DNA of 64,000 bases from PALSA-894 sp963828625 (GCA_963828625.1 CAWHEX010000002.1:640918-704917), one strand, 5' to 3'. Shown: positions 21,238-30,177, numbered from the stretch's first letter. The notes: generated by a model from the sequence alone, not told the origin. Program-made: numbers and translations.

Positions 21238-21978
21238 ATGCGGGTAAAGCCGATCGACACGCTGCTCGCACTCAAAGTGCTGAGCTACGCTGCTGGGTTG
21301 ACGGCGAACGCCCGCGCCGTCGGTGCGCTTCTGATCGACCGGTACAATCGGAAAACCGGTCAATGCGATCCCGGACTGGAAAGCATTGCGACCCACGTCG
21401 GCGTCAATGTTCGCACCGTGATGCGATCCGTACGGCAGCTTGAGACCGTCGGCCTGCTCCGCAAGTTGCGCCATGGCGGCAACAGCAATCGGAACCAGTA
21501 CGAGCCAAATTGGCAGCGGTTCCGCGAACTCGAATCGGAGTGGCGTGGTCGCTTGCGCTCGCGGCGGTCTTCTGCGCGCCCGGAATTGTCACCTTCTACC
21601 GGGCAAGCCTGTCACCTTCAGGGTGACAAGGCTGTCACCCAAACCTACCCAATAAACCTAAAAACAATGCAACTCTTCTCGGGGAGTCGGCCGAACGAAG
21701 CAGGGGGAAAGGCTCGACCTTCGACTCGTGCGATGATCGCGATCACCCCCAGATCGCGCGACGCTGCCGAAGCGGAAGCCGAGCGACGCTGGACCCGCGC
21801 GTTGCACGAGTCCTTCGCTTCCAAGCCGTTTTCCTACGGTGACATCGTCGCCGCCATCACGTCTGAGATCCAGATCGCCGCAACGTCCGCAGAGCTGAAG
21901 CAGCGTGGCGCAGGCTTCGCGTACATCCTGCGACGCCTCAAGCTTGGGCCCGACCCTCGCGGCCGTGAGGGACCATGA
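21238..21978 (+). CDS. phage/plasmid-type helix-turn-helix (replication) protein
   Basis: 246 residues with a strong GGAGGAA site before the ATG. The N-terminal ~90 residues form an HTH_36-like winged helix (LTANARAVGALLIDRYNRKT, then GLESIATHVGVNVRTVMRSV and LRKLRHGGNSNRN), typical of phage and plasmid replication initiators. A variable linker follows, then a C-terminal helical region (KPFSYGDIVAAITSEIQIAA) used in related proteins for helicase or primase loading. No primase or helicase gene adjoins it. Probable role: initiation of replication of the now-degraded phage or island. Confidence 0.65.
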   Translation: MRVKPIDTLLALKVLSYAAGLTANARAVGALLIDRYNRKTGQCDPGLESIATHVGVNVRTVMRSVRQLETVGLLRKLRHGGNSNRNQYEPNWQRFRELESEWRGRLRSRRSSARPELSPSTGQACHLQGDKAVTQTYPINLKTMQLFSGSRPNEAGGKARPSTRAMIAITPRSRDAAEAEAERRWTRALHESFASKPFSYGDIVAAITSEIQIAATSAELKQRGAGFAYILRRLKLGPDPRGREGP

Positions 21979-21981
21979 CAT

Positions 21982-22730
21982 GGGGGGCATCCAATCTCTG
22001 GCAGCATCGGGTCGCGGGACCGCATTGGGCCTTCGCAGCCAACTTGTCGAAATCAAATACAAAAGCCCATTGCGCGATGCGTTCGCGTGTCGTGGCGCGC
22101 CGGGCCGCAGCAATTGCGACGGCATGGTGTCCAAAATGATTCTCCGTGACTCGTTTGAGAAGAAGTTTGGCAACCCACCCGAGCCTGCCGGCAACGGTGG
22201 CAGCATTGCGACGAAATGGAATCGTTTGGAATCGCTTCGAACGCTTCTGCTTCCGTCTCGAGGCGCGGCGCGCAGGCACACCTCGTCATCAGATCGCAAC
22301 GCCGGCAGTACCGGGGGGCATCAAATCCTTGGAGGCTCCTGGGGTCGTTACCGCATCGGGCTCACCCAGAGATTTTCCGGCCTTTTCTCCGCCAGGAATT
22401 TCCGAGGGGGCGGGGGGCATCAAATCTCTGGGGCCTTCGGGGTCGCGTAACCGCGTGGGTCTCACGCGCAGATTTTTTTTGCTGGAGCAAAACATTTGAA
22501 TACTTTTCTCGAAATCAAACATTCAAACGCACGCGACCGCGCGCTCGAGGCGGCAGCGTCAACGATCACAAGGACTTGGCCGGCGCGTCTGCCAGCGGAC
22601 GGCGAGGCAACAAGCGCGACTGCTCTATTTATTTTCTGCGAGCAGGATCGGCCCCCGGGGGCGGGTCAAATCTCTACGACCTTTCGATCGCGGGACCGGT
22701 GGGGCCGCAACGCACATTTTTCCGCGAAAT
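21982..22730 (+). repeat. four dispersed copies of a ~60-75-bp repeat (prophage control/packaging region?)
   Basis: Copies at 21982-22040, 22313-22380, 22412-22480 and 22656-22730. Each opens with a G-run then GCATCAAATCTCTGG (variants CATCCAATCTCTGG and GGGTCAAATCTCT). A variable 10-15 bp follows, then GGTCGCG..ACCGC, a GGGYC block, CGCA and (copies 2-4) a T-rich ATTTTT end. The ~890 bp between the HTH gene and the methyltransferase contain these and no convincing CDS. Position immediately upstream of ParB-methylase and small terminase suggests a packaging, origin or regulatory region. Function is not known. Confidence 0.6.
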
Positions 22731-22872
22731 TCCGGAAGATTTTTTTTCGCGAGGCGCCCTCGCGTTCGCCGGCCAGCAGACTCAGCGTCTGCGCTCGGTA
22801 CGCCGTGCTCGGCGGTCGCGCGAAAAATTGCCGCGAAATTCAGGGTGGGGGGGTGGGTAGGAGCCGGATGAG

Positions 22873-24218
22873 ATGACCGAAGCAGCAGATTCCATTGCGC
22901 CAGACGGCGAGCCCCCTGCCCGGCCCCGGCTGGAGTACTGGCCGCTCGACCGGCTGGTCCCCTCGCCGCGCAACGCGCGCACCCACAGCGCCGCGCAGGT
23001 CGCCGAGATCGCCGGCAGCATCCGGGCCTTCGGATTCACAAATCCGATCTTGGCCGGCGACGATGGCGATGTCATCGCGGGTCACGGGCGGCTTGCCGCC
23101 GCGCGGTCGCTGGGTTTGACCGAGGTGCCGGTGATCCCGCTCAGCGGGCTCACGGAGACGCAGCGGCGCCAACTGGTCCTCGCCGACAACCGCATCGCGC
23201 TGAACGCCGGCTGGGACCTCGAGATGCTCAATCTCGAACTCAAGGAGCTGTCGGTCATGGGCGCCGACCTGGAGGCGCTCGGCTTCACCGCGCAGGAGCT
23301 GGCCGCCGCGCTCAATCAGGGCGACGAAGGTCTCACCGACGAGGACGAAGTTCCGGAGGTCGCCGAAACCGCGGTGACGGTCGCGGGCGACATCTGGTGC
23401 CTGGGGGCGCACCGCGTCATCTGCGGCGACAGCACCGATGCCGGCACCGTCAAGGCGCTGCTCGGCGACGTGGTCCCCGGGCTGATGGTGACCGACCCGC
23501 CCTATGGCGTGGAGTACGACCCCGAATGGCGCAATCAGCGCGGCGATCAGCAATTCCGTCGCGCACCGGCAAGGTCCGCAACGACGAGCGCGCCGACTGG
23601 GCGGAGGCTTGGGCGCTCTTTCCCGGCAACATCGCGTACGTGTGGCACGGCGCGCTTGCGCTCGATCCCGGTCGCCGAAAGCCTGGTCGAGGAAGGCTTC
23701 ACCATCCGGGCGCAGATCATCTGGGCCAAGGAGCGCCTGGTGATCGGCCGCGGCGACTACCACTGGCAGCATGAGCCGTGCTGGTACGCGGTGCGCACCA
23801 AGGGCAATTGGACCGGCGACCGCAAGCAGACGACGCTTGGACCATCCCGAGCGGCGGCCAGGACACCGAGACCATCCACGGCACGCAGAAGCCGGTCGAG
23901 TGCATGCGCCGGCCGATGCTGAACAACTCCAGCCCGGGCCAGGCCGTCTACGAGCCGTTCCTCGGCAGCGGCACCACGCTGATCGCCGCGCAGACCTCGG
24001 GCCGTGTCTGCTTCGCGATCGAGCTCGACCCGCTCTACGTCGACGTCGCGATCAAGCGCTGGCAGGCGTTCACCGGCGAACAGGCCACGCTGCTCGCCGG
24101 TGGCCGCACCTTCGAGGCGGTCGCGGCGGAACGGCTGAGCGCACCAGACGTGACGTCGACGATGTGCGTCCCGACCGAGCCGCCCGCGCCCGATGGCCCG
24201 CCGGCGTCACGCCCATGA
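22873..24218 (+). CDS. ParB/Srx-domain DNA adenine/cytosine methyltransferase (frame breaks)
   Basis: About 448 residues. Residues ~20-110 are a ParB-N/Srx fold (LDRLVPSPRNARTHSAAQVA, then GFTNPILAGDDGDVIAGHGR and EVPVIPL). Then comes a beta-class amino-methyltransferase with motif IV DPPYG (~213) and, in the last third, HGTQKPVECM followed by motif I YEPFLGSGTTLIAA and CFAIELDPLYVD. The order of motif IV before motif I is typical of beta-class phage methylases. Frame breaks near 23545-23690 and 23850. Such ParB-methylase proteins usually precede phage terminase genes and may mask phage DNA from host restriction. Confidence 0.85.
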
Positions 24219-24277
24219 ATTCCGAGTTGTCCGCGTCCGCGCCAGCGATCTGGCGAGCCTCAACCAGGAGAACCGCG

Positions 24278-24763
24278 ATGCGCGGCCGCAGACCGATACC
24301 CACGAGGCTCAAGATGCTGACCGGCAATCCGGGCAAGCGCCCGCTGAACGGCGACGAGCCGAGGCCCGACGAAAACATCCCGGAGTGTCCGCCGGAGCTT
24401 GGTCCGACGGCGCGGGCCGAATGGGACCGGCTCGTCGGCGAACTCGCAGCGCTGCGCCTGCTCACCAATCTCGATCGCGCCGCGCTTGCCGCCTATTGCG
24501 GCGCCTACGCGCTCTGGGCCGAAGCGACAGTGCAGATCGAGAAATACGGCGCCATGATCAAGTCGCCAACCGGGTTTCCGATCCAGTCGCCCTACCTCGC
24601 TATCGCCAACCGGCAGGCCGAGATCATGATGCGCATCGCGTCGGAGTTCGGGTTCACGCCGGCAAGCCGAAGCAGGATTTCGGCTCCAGCCCAAGCACCC
24701 TCTTCTCTTTTCGACCTGTTCGATCCGCCAACCGATGGTCCTGCGGAGAAGCCATCAAACTGA
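24278..24763 (+). CDS. phage terminase small subunit, P27 family
   Basis: 161 residues from an ATG with CAGGAG eight bases upstream. The P27 signature is clear: MRGRRPIPTRLKMLTGNPGK, then RPLNGDEPRP, CPPELGPTARAEWDRL and PIQSPYLAIANRQAEIM. Small terminases recognise the phage packaging site and load the large ATPase/nuclease subunit. The large subunit, portal and capsid genes that should follow are absent. The next 270 bp contain no CDS, so the prophage ends here in this window. The gene itself is intact. Confidence 0.9.
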   Translation: MRGRRPIPTRLKMLTGNPGKRPLNGDEPRPDENIPECPPELGPTARAEWDRLVGELAALRLLTNLDRAALAAYCGAYALWAEATVQIEKYGAMIKSPTGFPIQSPYLAIANRQAEIMMRIASEFGFTPASRSRISAPAQAPSSLFDLFDPPTDGPAEKPSN

Positions 24764-25033
24764 CCCGCAGCGGCAGTCTGTGAATGTGCCCGCTAGTTCC
24801 ATCACTTCACGAAGAGAGTGAGGTTCACATGTTTTCAGAGGAGAAGCCCTACATTTGATCGGGTGGCCCGCTGAATAGAACCGGCGACTCGGCTCACTGG
24901 CAAAGCTAAAGGGCTTCGGTTGCAAGATCGTCGCGGTACTCCGCGCACGATGTGTGCCAGCGGAGTGACTGAAAGTCCTCGCCAAAGCCGGACAACGCAT
25001 CATAGAATCGGATGTGCCAGCGAAGAGGTAAGG

Positions 25034-25411
25034 ATGACGCGTGAGCCGATCCCGGCCGACATCCAGGATTTCATCGTTCGGCATGTCGACTCGGTCACGC
25101 AGCTTGAGGCGTTGCTGCTGCTACGCGGCAATCCCGGGGAAACGTGGGACCTGTCAAGGACGGCGCGGCGACTCTACACGACCGAGCAGGAGGTAGCAGA
25201 GGTTCTGGCACTGCTCTGCGCTGACGGGCTGCTGAGCGTGAACAACGGCATCTACCGCTACGACTGCGCAACGCCTGAGGAGCGAAGCCTCGTTGACCGC
25301 CTTGCCGATATCTACTCCCGCCAGCTCATTCCGGTGACGAACATGATCCACGCAAAGCCGCGCCGCATTCGGCAGTTTGCCGACGCCTTCAGGCTCAGAA
25401 AGGATCGATGA
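25034..25411 (+). CDS. hypothetical protein, probable winged helix
   Basis: 125 residues from an ATG with AGGTAAGG upstream. The middle portion (QLEALLLLRGNPGETWDLSR, then YTTEQEVAEVLALLCADGLL and SVNNGIYRYD) has the helix-helix-helix-wing shape of a winged helix. The C-terminus is helical and basic. There is no DNA-recognition family I can name. It heads a three-gene operon with two DUF5985-like membrane proteins (2-bp gap to the next start), so it may regulate them or work with them. Confidence 0.65.
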   Translation: MTREPIPADIQDFIVRHVDSVTQLEALLLLRGNPGETWDLSRTARRLYTTEQEVAEVLALLCADGLLSVNNGIYRYDCATPEERSLVDRLADIYSRQLIPVTNMIHAKPRRIRQFADAFRLRKDR

Positions 25412-25412
25412 C

Positions 25413-25670
25413 GTGGCAGCCATCATATATGGATTGTGTGCGCTGACTGCATTGATCTGCACCGTCCTGCTGTTACAGGCGTATCGACGCAGCGCGTATC
25501 GCCTGCTGCTCTGGAGTGGCCTCTGCTTTGCGGGCCTGACAATCAACAATTTGCTACTGGTGCTGGACAAGATCGTGTTTCCGCTCGTCGATCTGTCCGT
25601 TTGGCGAACATCCGTCGCGCTCCTCGCGATGTGCACGCTGCTCTATGGTCTGATCTGGGATGCCGAATGA
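25413..25670 (+). CDS. DUF5985-family small membrane protein (first of pair)
   Basis: 85 residues from a GTG at 25413 directly after the previous stop, with AAGGAT upstream. Three hydrophobic helices: IIYGLCALTALICTVLLL, LLLWSGLCFAGLTINNLLL and VALLAMCTLLYGLIW. The RSAYRLLLWSGLCF..NN pattern between helices is characteristic of DUF5985. Function unknown. The stop overlaps the next ATG (ATGA), so two paralogous membrane proteins are made together, possibly as a heteromer. Confidence 0.7.
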   Translation: MAAIIYGLCALTALICTVLLLQAYRRSAYRLLLWSGLCFAGLTINNLLLVLDKIVFPLVDLSVWRTSVALLAMCTLLYGLIWDAE

Positions 25671-25942
25671 GCAACAATCTTAACGCCGTCCTGATGGGCG
25701 CCGTTGCCATGGCATCGTTCGTCGCCATGCTGTTCTTCCTGCGGTTCTGGCGTCAAACGCATGACAGCTTCTTCTTGCTATTCGCGCTTGCCTTTGGTGT
25801 CGACGCCGCAACGCGTTTCCTGCTCGGCCTCATGCATCTGTCGCAGGAGGCAGAACCTCTATTCTACGTCGCTCGCCTTTTGACATTCGCTCTGATCATC
25901 GCGGCGATCATTCAGAAGAATCGTCCCGGCAGACGCGGCTGA
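25667..25942 (+). CDS. DUF5985-family small membrane protein (second of pair)
   Basis: 91 residues, MSNNLNAVLMGAVAMASFVA, with three helices (VAMASFVAMLFFLRFW, SFFLLFALAFGVDAATRFLL and LLTFALIIAAIIQ). It parallels the preceding protein in size and layout, with the F-LLFALAF segment equivalent to RLLLWSGLCF. ATGA overlap with the preceding gene. The pair is chromosomal and not obviously phage. No function assigned. Confidence 0.7.
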   Translation: MSNNLNAVLMGAVAMASFVAMLFFLRFWRQTHDSFFLLFALAFGVDAATRFLLGLMHLSQEAEPLFYVARLLTFALIIAAIIQKNRPGRRG

Positions 25943-26282
25943 CCAAGTCAACTCTCATTGACTCCCCAAGGTTACATGGACGAATTGTAAGGAAGCAAAC
26001 CAGCCGAACGGTGATAGCGTGACCAGACCCGACGAATAAGAACAACAACTCGGGCCAGGGGGAGAAATGCATGAAGGCGCTCTACGACGCTCGGCTTTGG
26101 GCTGGCCGTGGTCCCGTCGCTGCGTGGCGGCTCTAGCCCTTCTTCAGAAACCTCGGCTTGCCATCCAAGGTCATCATGCGGGTCGGCGCGTAGTCCTGCG
26201 ATTGTCGCGTCGGCGTTATCTGGGTTTTGCCGGAACGTCCCCTCCGAGAGCGATGTGCGAAAGCTTCAACATCGGGAAAGCC
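25943..26282. other. intergenic stretch with a possible gene-start remnant
   Basis: A good ribosome-binding site (AGGGGGAGAA, ~26057-26066) precedes an ATG at 26070 whose codons look like the opening of a secreted-protein gene in shifted frames (ALGLAVVPS), but the frame closes after ~20 codons. I read it as a truncated gene head. On the minus strand near 26133-26210 a frame ends MMTLDGKPRFLKKG, possibly the tail of another lost gene. Confidence 0.3.
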
Positions 26283-26492
26283 ATGGACCCTGTCGCTATC
26301 GCCCACCTTCGCGCTCGCTACCTGGACGCGGTCGCATCGGCCGAGATGTATCGCGGCGAAGCTCAGAACCACCTGCCTATGCGGGATTTCTACAACGCGC
26401 TCGCGGTGACCTATGAACGCTCGGCCCGTGAGATGAAGCTCATGCTCGATAAGGTTGAGCGGCTATCTGGCGCCTCCGAGGCGGCGGCGTAA
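26283..26492 (+). CDS. hypothetical 69-aa protein
   Basis: MDPVAIAHLRARYLDAVASA, then a charged helix-rich sequence ending RLSGASEAAA. GGGAAAG precedes the ATG. No membrane segment. The sequence suggests a helical hairpin. It ends 14 bp before the convergent dctM stop. Family not recognised. Confidence 0.5.
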   Translation: MDPVAIAHLRARYLDAVASAEMYRGEAQNHLPMRDFYNALAVTYERSAREMKLMLDKVERLSGASEAAA

Positions 26493-26506
26493 ACTCACCT
26501 GCGCCT

Positions 26507-27816
26507 TCAGTTGCTCATCACCATCCGCGGCAGAAACGTAACGATGCCGGGAAACAGCGTGAACAGCCCGATACAGAAGAAGTCCATGAGCACGAACGGC
26601 CACACATTGCGGAAGATGTCCTGCAGCGGAATGTCCGGACGCACGCCGTTCACGACGTAGCAGTTGAGACCGACCGGCGGTGTCAGCAAGCCGATCTCGA
26701 CCATTTTGACCACGATGATGCCGAACCAGATCGGATCGAAACCCAGCTTCACCATCACGGGAAACAGCACCGGCAGCGTAAGCAGCAGCATGCCGATGCC
26801 GTCCATGAACATGCCGAGGACGGTGTAGAGCGCGATCACGAACAGCAGCATGAGGTACGGCGAAACGCCGATCGCCACCACCCAGTCGGAAAAGGTGGAC
26901 GATATGCCGGCGAAGGCGAGGAACCGCACGAAGATGAGGACGCCCCAGATGATCGAGAAGATCATCACGGTGAGTTTCACGGTATCGAGCAGCGAAGTCG
27001 CGCAAGCCGCGAGAGCGACAGCGAGCGCTTGATCATCGCCATGCAGAAGATGATGAACGCGCCAAGGGCGCCGACTTCGGTTGGGGTAGCCCAGCCCGTG
27101 TACATGCCGCCGATGACGGCAGCGATGACGAAGAAGATCGGCAGCGCATCCGGCATCGTGACGAAGCGCTCGCGCCACGAAATCCCGTGGACGGATTCGC
27201 CAAGCGAAGGATCGATCTTGAAGCGCAACAGGATGATGGACGCATAGGCGATTGCGGAAATCACGCCGGGGATGAACCCCGCCAGCAGCAGCCCGCCGAT
27301 CGAGGTCTCGGTGATGATGCCGTACACCACCATGATGGCGGAGGGCGGAATGAGCGAAGCGAGGGTGCCGCCGGCCGCGACCACCGCCGCGGCGATGCCC
27401 GGCTGATACTTGAAGCGCAACAGTTCGGGGATCGAGATGCGCGCGAACACGGCGGCGGTGGCGGTGCTCGCCCCGGAGACAGCGGCAAAGCCTGCCGCCG
27501 CGAAAATCGTCGCGACCGCGAGCCCGCCGGGGAGCCATCCGAGCCAGGCGCGCGCACAGCGGTACGCGCCCTGCACGATCCCGGCATGATGCGCCAGATG
27601 ACCGATGAGAATGAAAAGCGGCAGCACCGATAGCGCATAGTTCGTCGTGTCCGAGTAGGGAATGTGCCCGGCAATGCCGACCGCCTTGTCAAATCCGCGC
27701 AGCGCCCACAGGCCGCAGAAGCCAACGACGGCGGCTGCCACGAAAATTCGGATGCCGGCAACGATGAGCAGGCTGAGCGCGATGATGCCGACGATGCCAA
27801 TCTGAAGCGGCTCCAT
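26507..27816 (-). CDS. dctM: TRAP transporter large permease, DctM (one frame break)
   Basis: The ~435-residue membrane subunit of a tripartite ATP-independent periplasmic transporter, driving organic-acid uptake with an ion gradient. Hallmark segments are visible: VLPLFILIGHLAHHAGI, FAAVSGASTATAAVF, GTLASLIPPSAIMVVYGIIT, and in the second half MFMDGIGMLLLTLPVLFPV and GLLTPPVGLNCYVVNGV. About 12 helices. The frame break is near 27000 (after CMAMIKRS). It lies downstream of dctQ and dctP on the same strand, in the order dctP-dctQ-dctM. Substrate unknown. Confidence 0.85.
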
Positions 27817-27849
27817 GCGCGATTTCCTGGATGGACCCGGTTGGCGGCT

Positions 27850-28428
27850 TTAGATGTCGTCGATGATGCGGTCGGAGACGGGAACCGCGATTGGTTCGGC
27901 GGCTGGATCGACGATGAGGCGCGCGTAAGCCCACAGCTCCAGTGCGATCCGCAATGTCAGAATGCCGAATCCGATCAACGGGACCAGTTTCGATGGCCAT
28001 GTCGGCCATTGCGTGTTGATCGTGGAGTCGCCGATGAAGTACGCGTTCTCAAAGAAGTGCAGGATGCCGGGAAGCAAGACGACGATCAGCCCGAATGCGG
28101 TCAGCGACGCTGCAAACTCGGCCATCCAGTGCGCGCGGCCATGAAACCAGCGAACCACGATATCGACGCGGATATGGCCGGCCTTGCGGTAGCAGTAGGA
28201 AATCGGCAGCAGCGTGTAGAGGCTCATCGTCTGTTCGATGAGATCGAGCTGCCCATAGAGCGGGTTATTGAACGCCTTGCGCAGCAGGATTTCGGCGACG
28301 CCGATCCACATCACGCCGAAGATGACAATGCCGGCAACGATCGCGGTCGCATATTCCGCGACCTGCAGGCTGCGATCCAGCCGATCGAGGGCCGGCCCGC
28401 CCATGGCCGCGCGCGAATGGCTGCTCAT
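27850..28428 (-). CDS. dctQ: TRAP transporter small permease, DctQ
   Basis: 192 residues with four hydrophobic helices (ATAIVAGIVIFGVMWIGVAE, LYTLLPISYCYR, FAASLTAFGLIVVLLPGILH and LVPLIGFGILTLRIALEL). The family motif region AEILLRKAFNNP..G..DLIE and RKAGHIRVDIV is present. DctQ joins the receptor-loaded DctP to DctM. Intact. Thirty-three bp separate it from dctM, which it precedes in the operon. Confidence 0.85.
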   Translation of the reverse strand: MSSHSRAAMGGPALDRLDRSLQVAEYATAIVAGIVIFGVMWIGVAEILLRKAFNNPLYGQLDLIEQTMSLYTLLPISYCYRKAGHIRVDIVVRWFHGRAHWMAEFAASLTAFGLIVVLLPGILHFFENAYFIGDSTINTQWPTWPSKLVPLIGFGILTLRIALELWAYARLIVDPAAEPIAVPVSDRIIDDI

Positions 28429-28506
28429 CCGTCCCCCACCCCTCGATAGCGCGCGCTCGCGAGAAGAGCGTGCTTATGGCCGGGCCGATGTTCCCCGATG
28501 CATGGC

Positions 28507-29571
28507 TCAACTGGCCTTGCCGAGCTTGGCCTTGGCCTTGTCTGCCTCCTTGAGGATGAGGTCGAGCAGTTCCTGCGCGGGCACGCCCTTCGCGGCGTTT
28601 TCCTTGACCCAGGCCAGCCAGACCGGCGCCGCGCCGACCTCACTGAATGTCTTTAGCTCAGCGGCGGGATACATGATCTCCCGCAGGCCGCGCTTGTGCC
28701 ACTCTTCGAAATTCTTCTTGTCGGTATCGACTTGCGCCTTCTTGAGAGCTTCGTAGGCGAGCGGCTTCGCCTTGTCCAAAAGCTCGCGATATTGCGGCGG
28801 CAACTTGCCGTACGGTTCAAGTCCGACGATGGTCGGGCAGTTGTTGGCGCCCGGCGCCAGGTTCTTCGTGTACCATTTGGCGATCTCGGGAATCTTGTAG
28901 GCCGCGAACGCGTAGGTGAACGGGAACGCCGCCGCCTGGAAAACGCCGCGCTCCAGCGAATTGTAGACTTCGGGCGCGGGAACCGATGTCGGCACCGCAC
29001 CGAGATTACGGAGCGCCGCGCCCGTGCCTCCAAGCGCTCTCACGCGCATTCCCTTGAAACCCGCCATGGTGACAGGCGGCTCGCCGACGCCCATCAACTC
29101 CGATTGCGGCTGCAGCACCGAGAGCAAGACCTTGGCGTTCCAGCGTTTGAACTCAGCCTCGATGTACGGATGCTTGTAAACGATGTCGTGCACGATGCCG
29201 TGCACGTCTGGATCGGCCAGCGGCAGGCCCGGCAGATCCAGCACGTTGATGCCGAGGTGCTTGCCCGGGTGATAACCGGTGCAGATCTGCGCCATCTCGA
29301 AGGCGCCAAGCTTGATGTTGTCGAGATTGTCGGGGCCCTTGGATAGGGCATCACCATAGTGAATCTTGATTGTGAATTTGCCGCCGGTTTGCTCGTTGAC
29401 GTAGGCTGCAATCGTTTCGATGCCGGCTGTGAAGGCACGCGGCGGTCCCCATACCGATAGGTTCCAGTCAACCTTCGGCCCATCGACGAGCGCTCGCGCT
29501 GGCTCTCCCGCAAACAGCGCGGTCGCGAAGATCGACGCAAGCGCGAATATCCTCAGCCTCCGATGGAGCAT
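28507..29571 (-). CDS. dctP: TRAP transporter solute-binding protein, DctP
   Basis: 354 residues. The start at 29571 has an excellent GAGGAGGA site and opens a Sec signal peptide (MLHRRLRIFALASIFATALF, cleavage near ARA-LVD). Typical family features follow: FTIKIHYGDALSKGPDNLDN, GAFEMAQICTGYHPGKH, GMRVRALGGTGAALRNLGAV and EVYNSLERGVFQAAA. The Arg in RVRALGG is the conserved carboxylate-binding residue. The protein binds substrate in the periplasm and delivers it to DctQM. Intact. Confidence 0.9.
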   Translation of the reverse strand: MLHRRLRIFALASIFATALFAGEPARALVDGPKVDWNLSVWGPPRAFTAGIETIAAYVNEQTGGKFTIKIHYGDALSKGPDNLDNIKLGAFEMAQICTGYHPGKHLGINVLDLPGLPLADPDVHGIVHDIVYKHPYIEAEFKRWNAKVLLSVLQPQSELMGVGEPPVTMAGFKGMRVRALGGTGAALRNLGAVPTSVPAPEVYNSLERGVFQAAAFPFTYAFAAYKIPEIAKWYTKNLAPGANNCPTIVGLEPYGKLPPQYRELLDKAKPLAYEALKKAQVDTDKKNFEEWHKRGLREIMYPAAELKTFSEVGAAPVWLAWVKENAAKGVPAQELLDLILKEADKAKAKLGKAS

Positions 29572-29710
29572 CGTCTCCTCCTCATGCTCAAGATCGCATT
29601 CCACCCGAGGCGGACTTGCGATCCGCGCTCGCGACAATTGGTGCGATTGCTGTTTGCGCCAGCATGGCCCGGATTGCGGCAATCTGTCCAGCGACCGGCC
29701 GACGCGGTAG

Positions 29711-30177
29711 TGTCTCAGTTTGAATTCGGGGCCGTGGTCGAGTGTACACTGGCATGGTACGGTTGGCCGCATGCCGATTTTCTTCCTTGAGCCCCGAGAC
29801 GACGCGACAGGGGACCCCCGTTGGGAGGCCACCACCCTCAAAGAGGGATGCTGGGTCTTGGCCGACACGGAAGCGGACGCTCGCGACGATGTCAGCCGCA
29901 TCACCTTGAGTGTCACCACCGTTCGGCCCGGGATGCCCTCACTACAGGCCCCATGGCTCGACAAGAGATTGGTTGACTGTCAACAAACCGATCCCGGTCT
30001 AGACATGCGCAAGGGCATCATCGTCACGCGTGGTGGCAAGACCCTATCCTTAAGTAGTCAGTGATGCCCCGACGCCTCAAAGGCGAGAAGCCCCCTCCGA
30101 TGCACGGCAACGCGGTCCGGAAGCATGGTTCTGCGTGATCGATGGGTGTCGGCCCGCACAATATTCAAACTGAGACA
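29711..30177. repeat. 15-bp perfect inverted repeats enclosing a single small gene
   Basis: TGTCTCAGTTTGAAT at 29711-29725 is repeated as its exact reverse complement at 30163-30177. Similarity continues outward (GCGGT-AG and GCGGTG before TGTCTC). The 467-bp unit contains only the 97-aa gene at 29771-30064. Terminal inverted repeats with one non-transposase gene resemble a MITE-like or non-autonomous insertion. I cannot see a clear target-site duplication. Confidence 0.5.
29771..30064 (+). CDS. conserved hypothetical 97-aa protein inside inverted repeats
   Basis: MPIFFLEPRDDATGDPRWEA, then EGCWVLADTEADARDDVS and PWLDKRLVDCQQTDPG, ending KGIIVTRGGKTLSLSSQ. Small proteins opening MPI(F/Y)FLEP with a central EGCW-A and a closing I-VT--GKT are familiar in rhizobial genomes; their function is unknown. 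Soluble, mixed alpha/beta by appearance. I chose the ATG at 29771 because residues upstream are not conserved in style. It is the only gene between the 15-bp inverted repeats. Confidence 0.6.
   Translation: MPIFFLEPRDDATGDPRWEATTLKEGCWVLADTEADARDDVSRITLSVTTVRPGMPSLQAPWLDKRLVDCQQTDPGLDMRKGIIVTRGGKTLSLSSQ

Noticed and set aside
22873..24218. ParB homology considered as a chromosome or plasmid partition system
   Set aside because: The ParB/Srx fold is fused to a methyltransferase with DPPYG and EPFLGSGTT motifs and sits before a terminase gene; there is no ParA.
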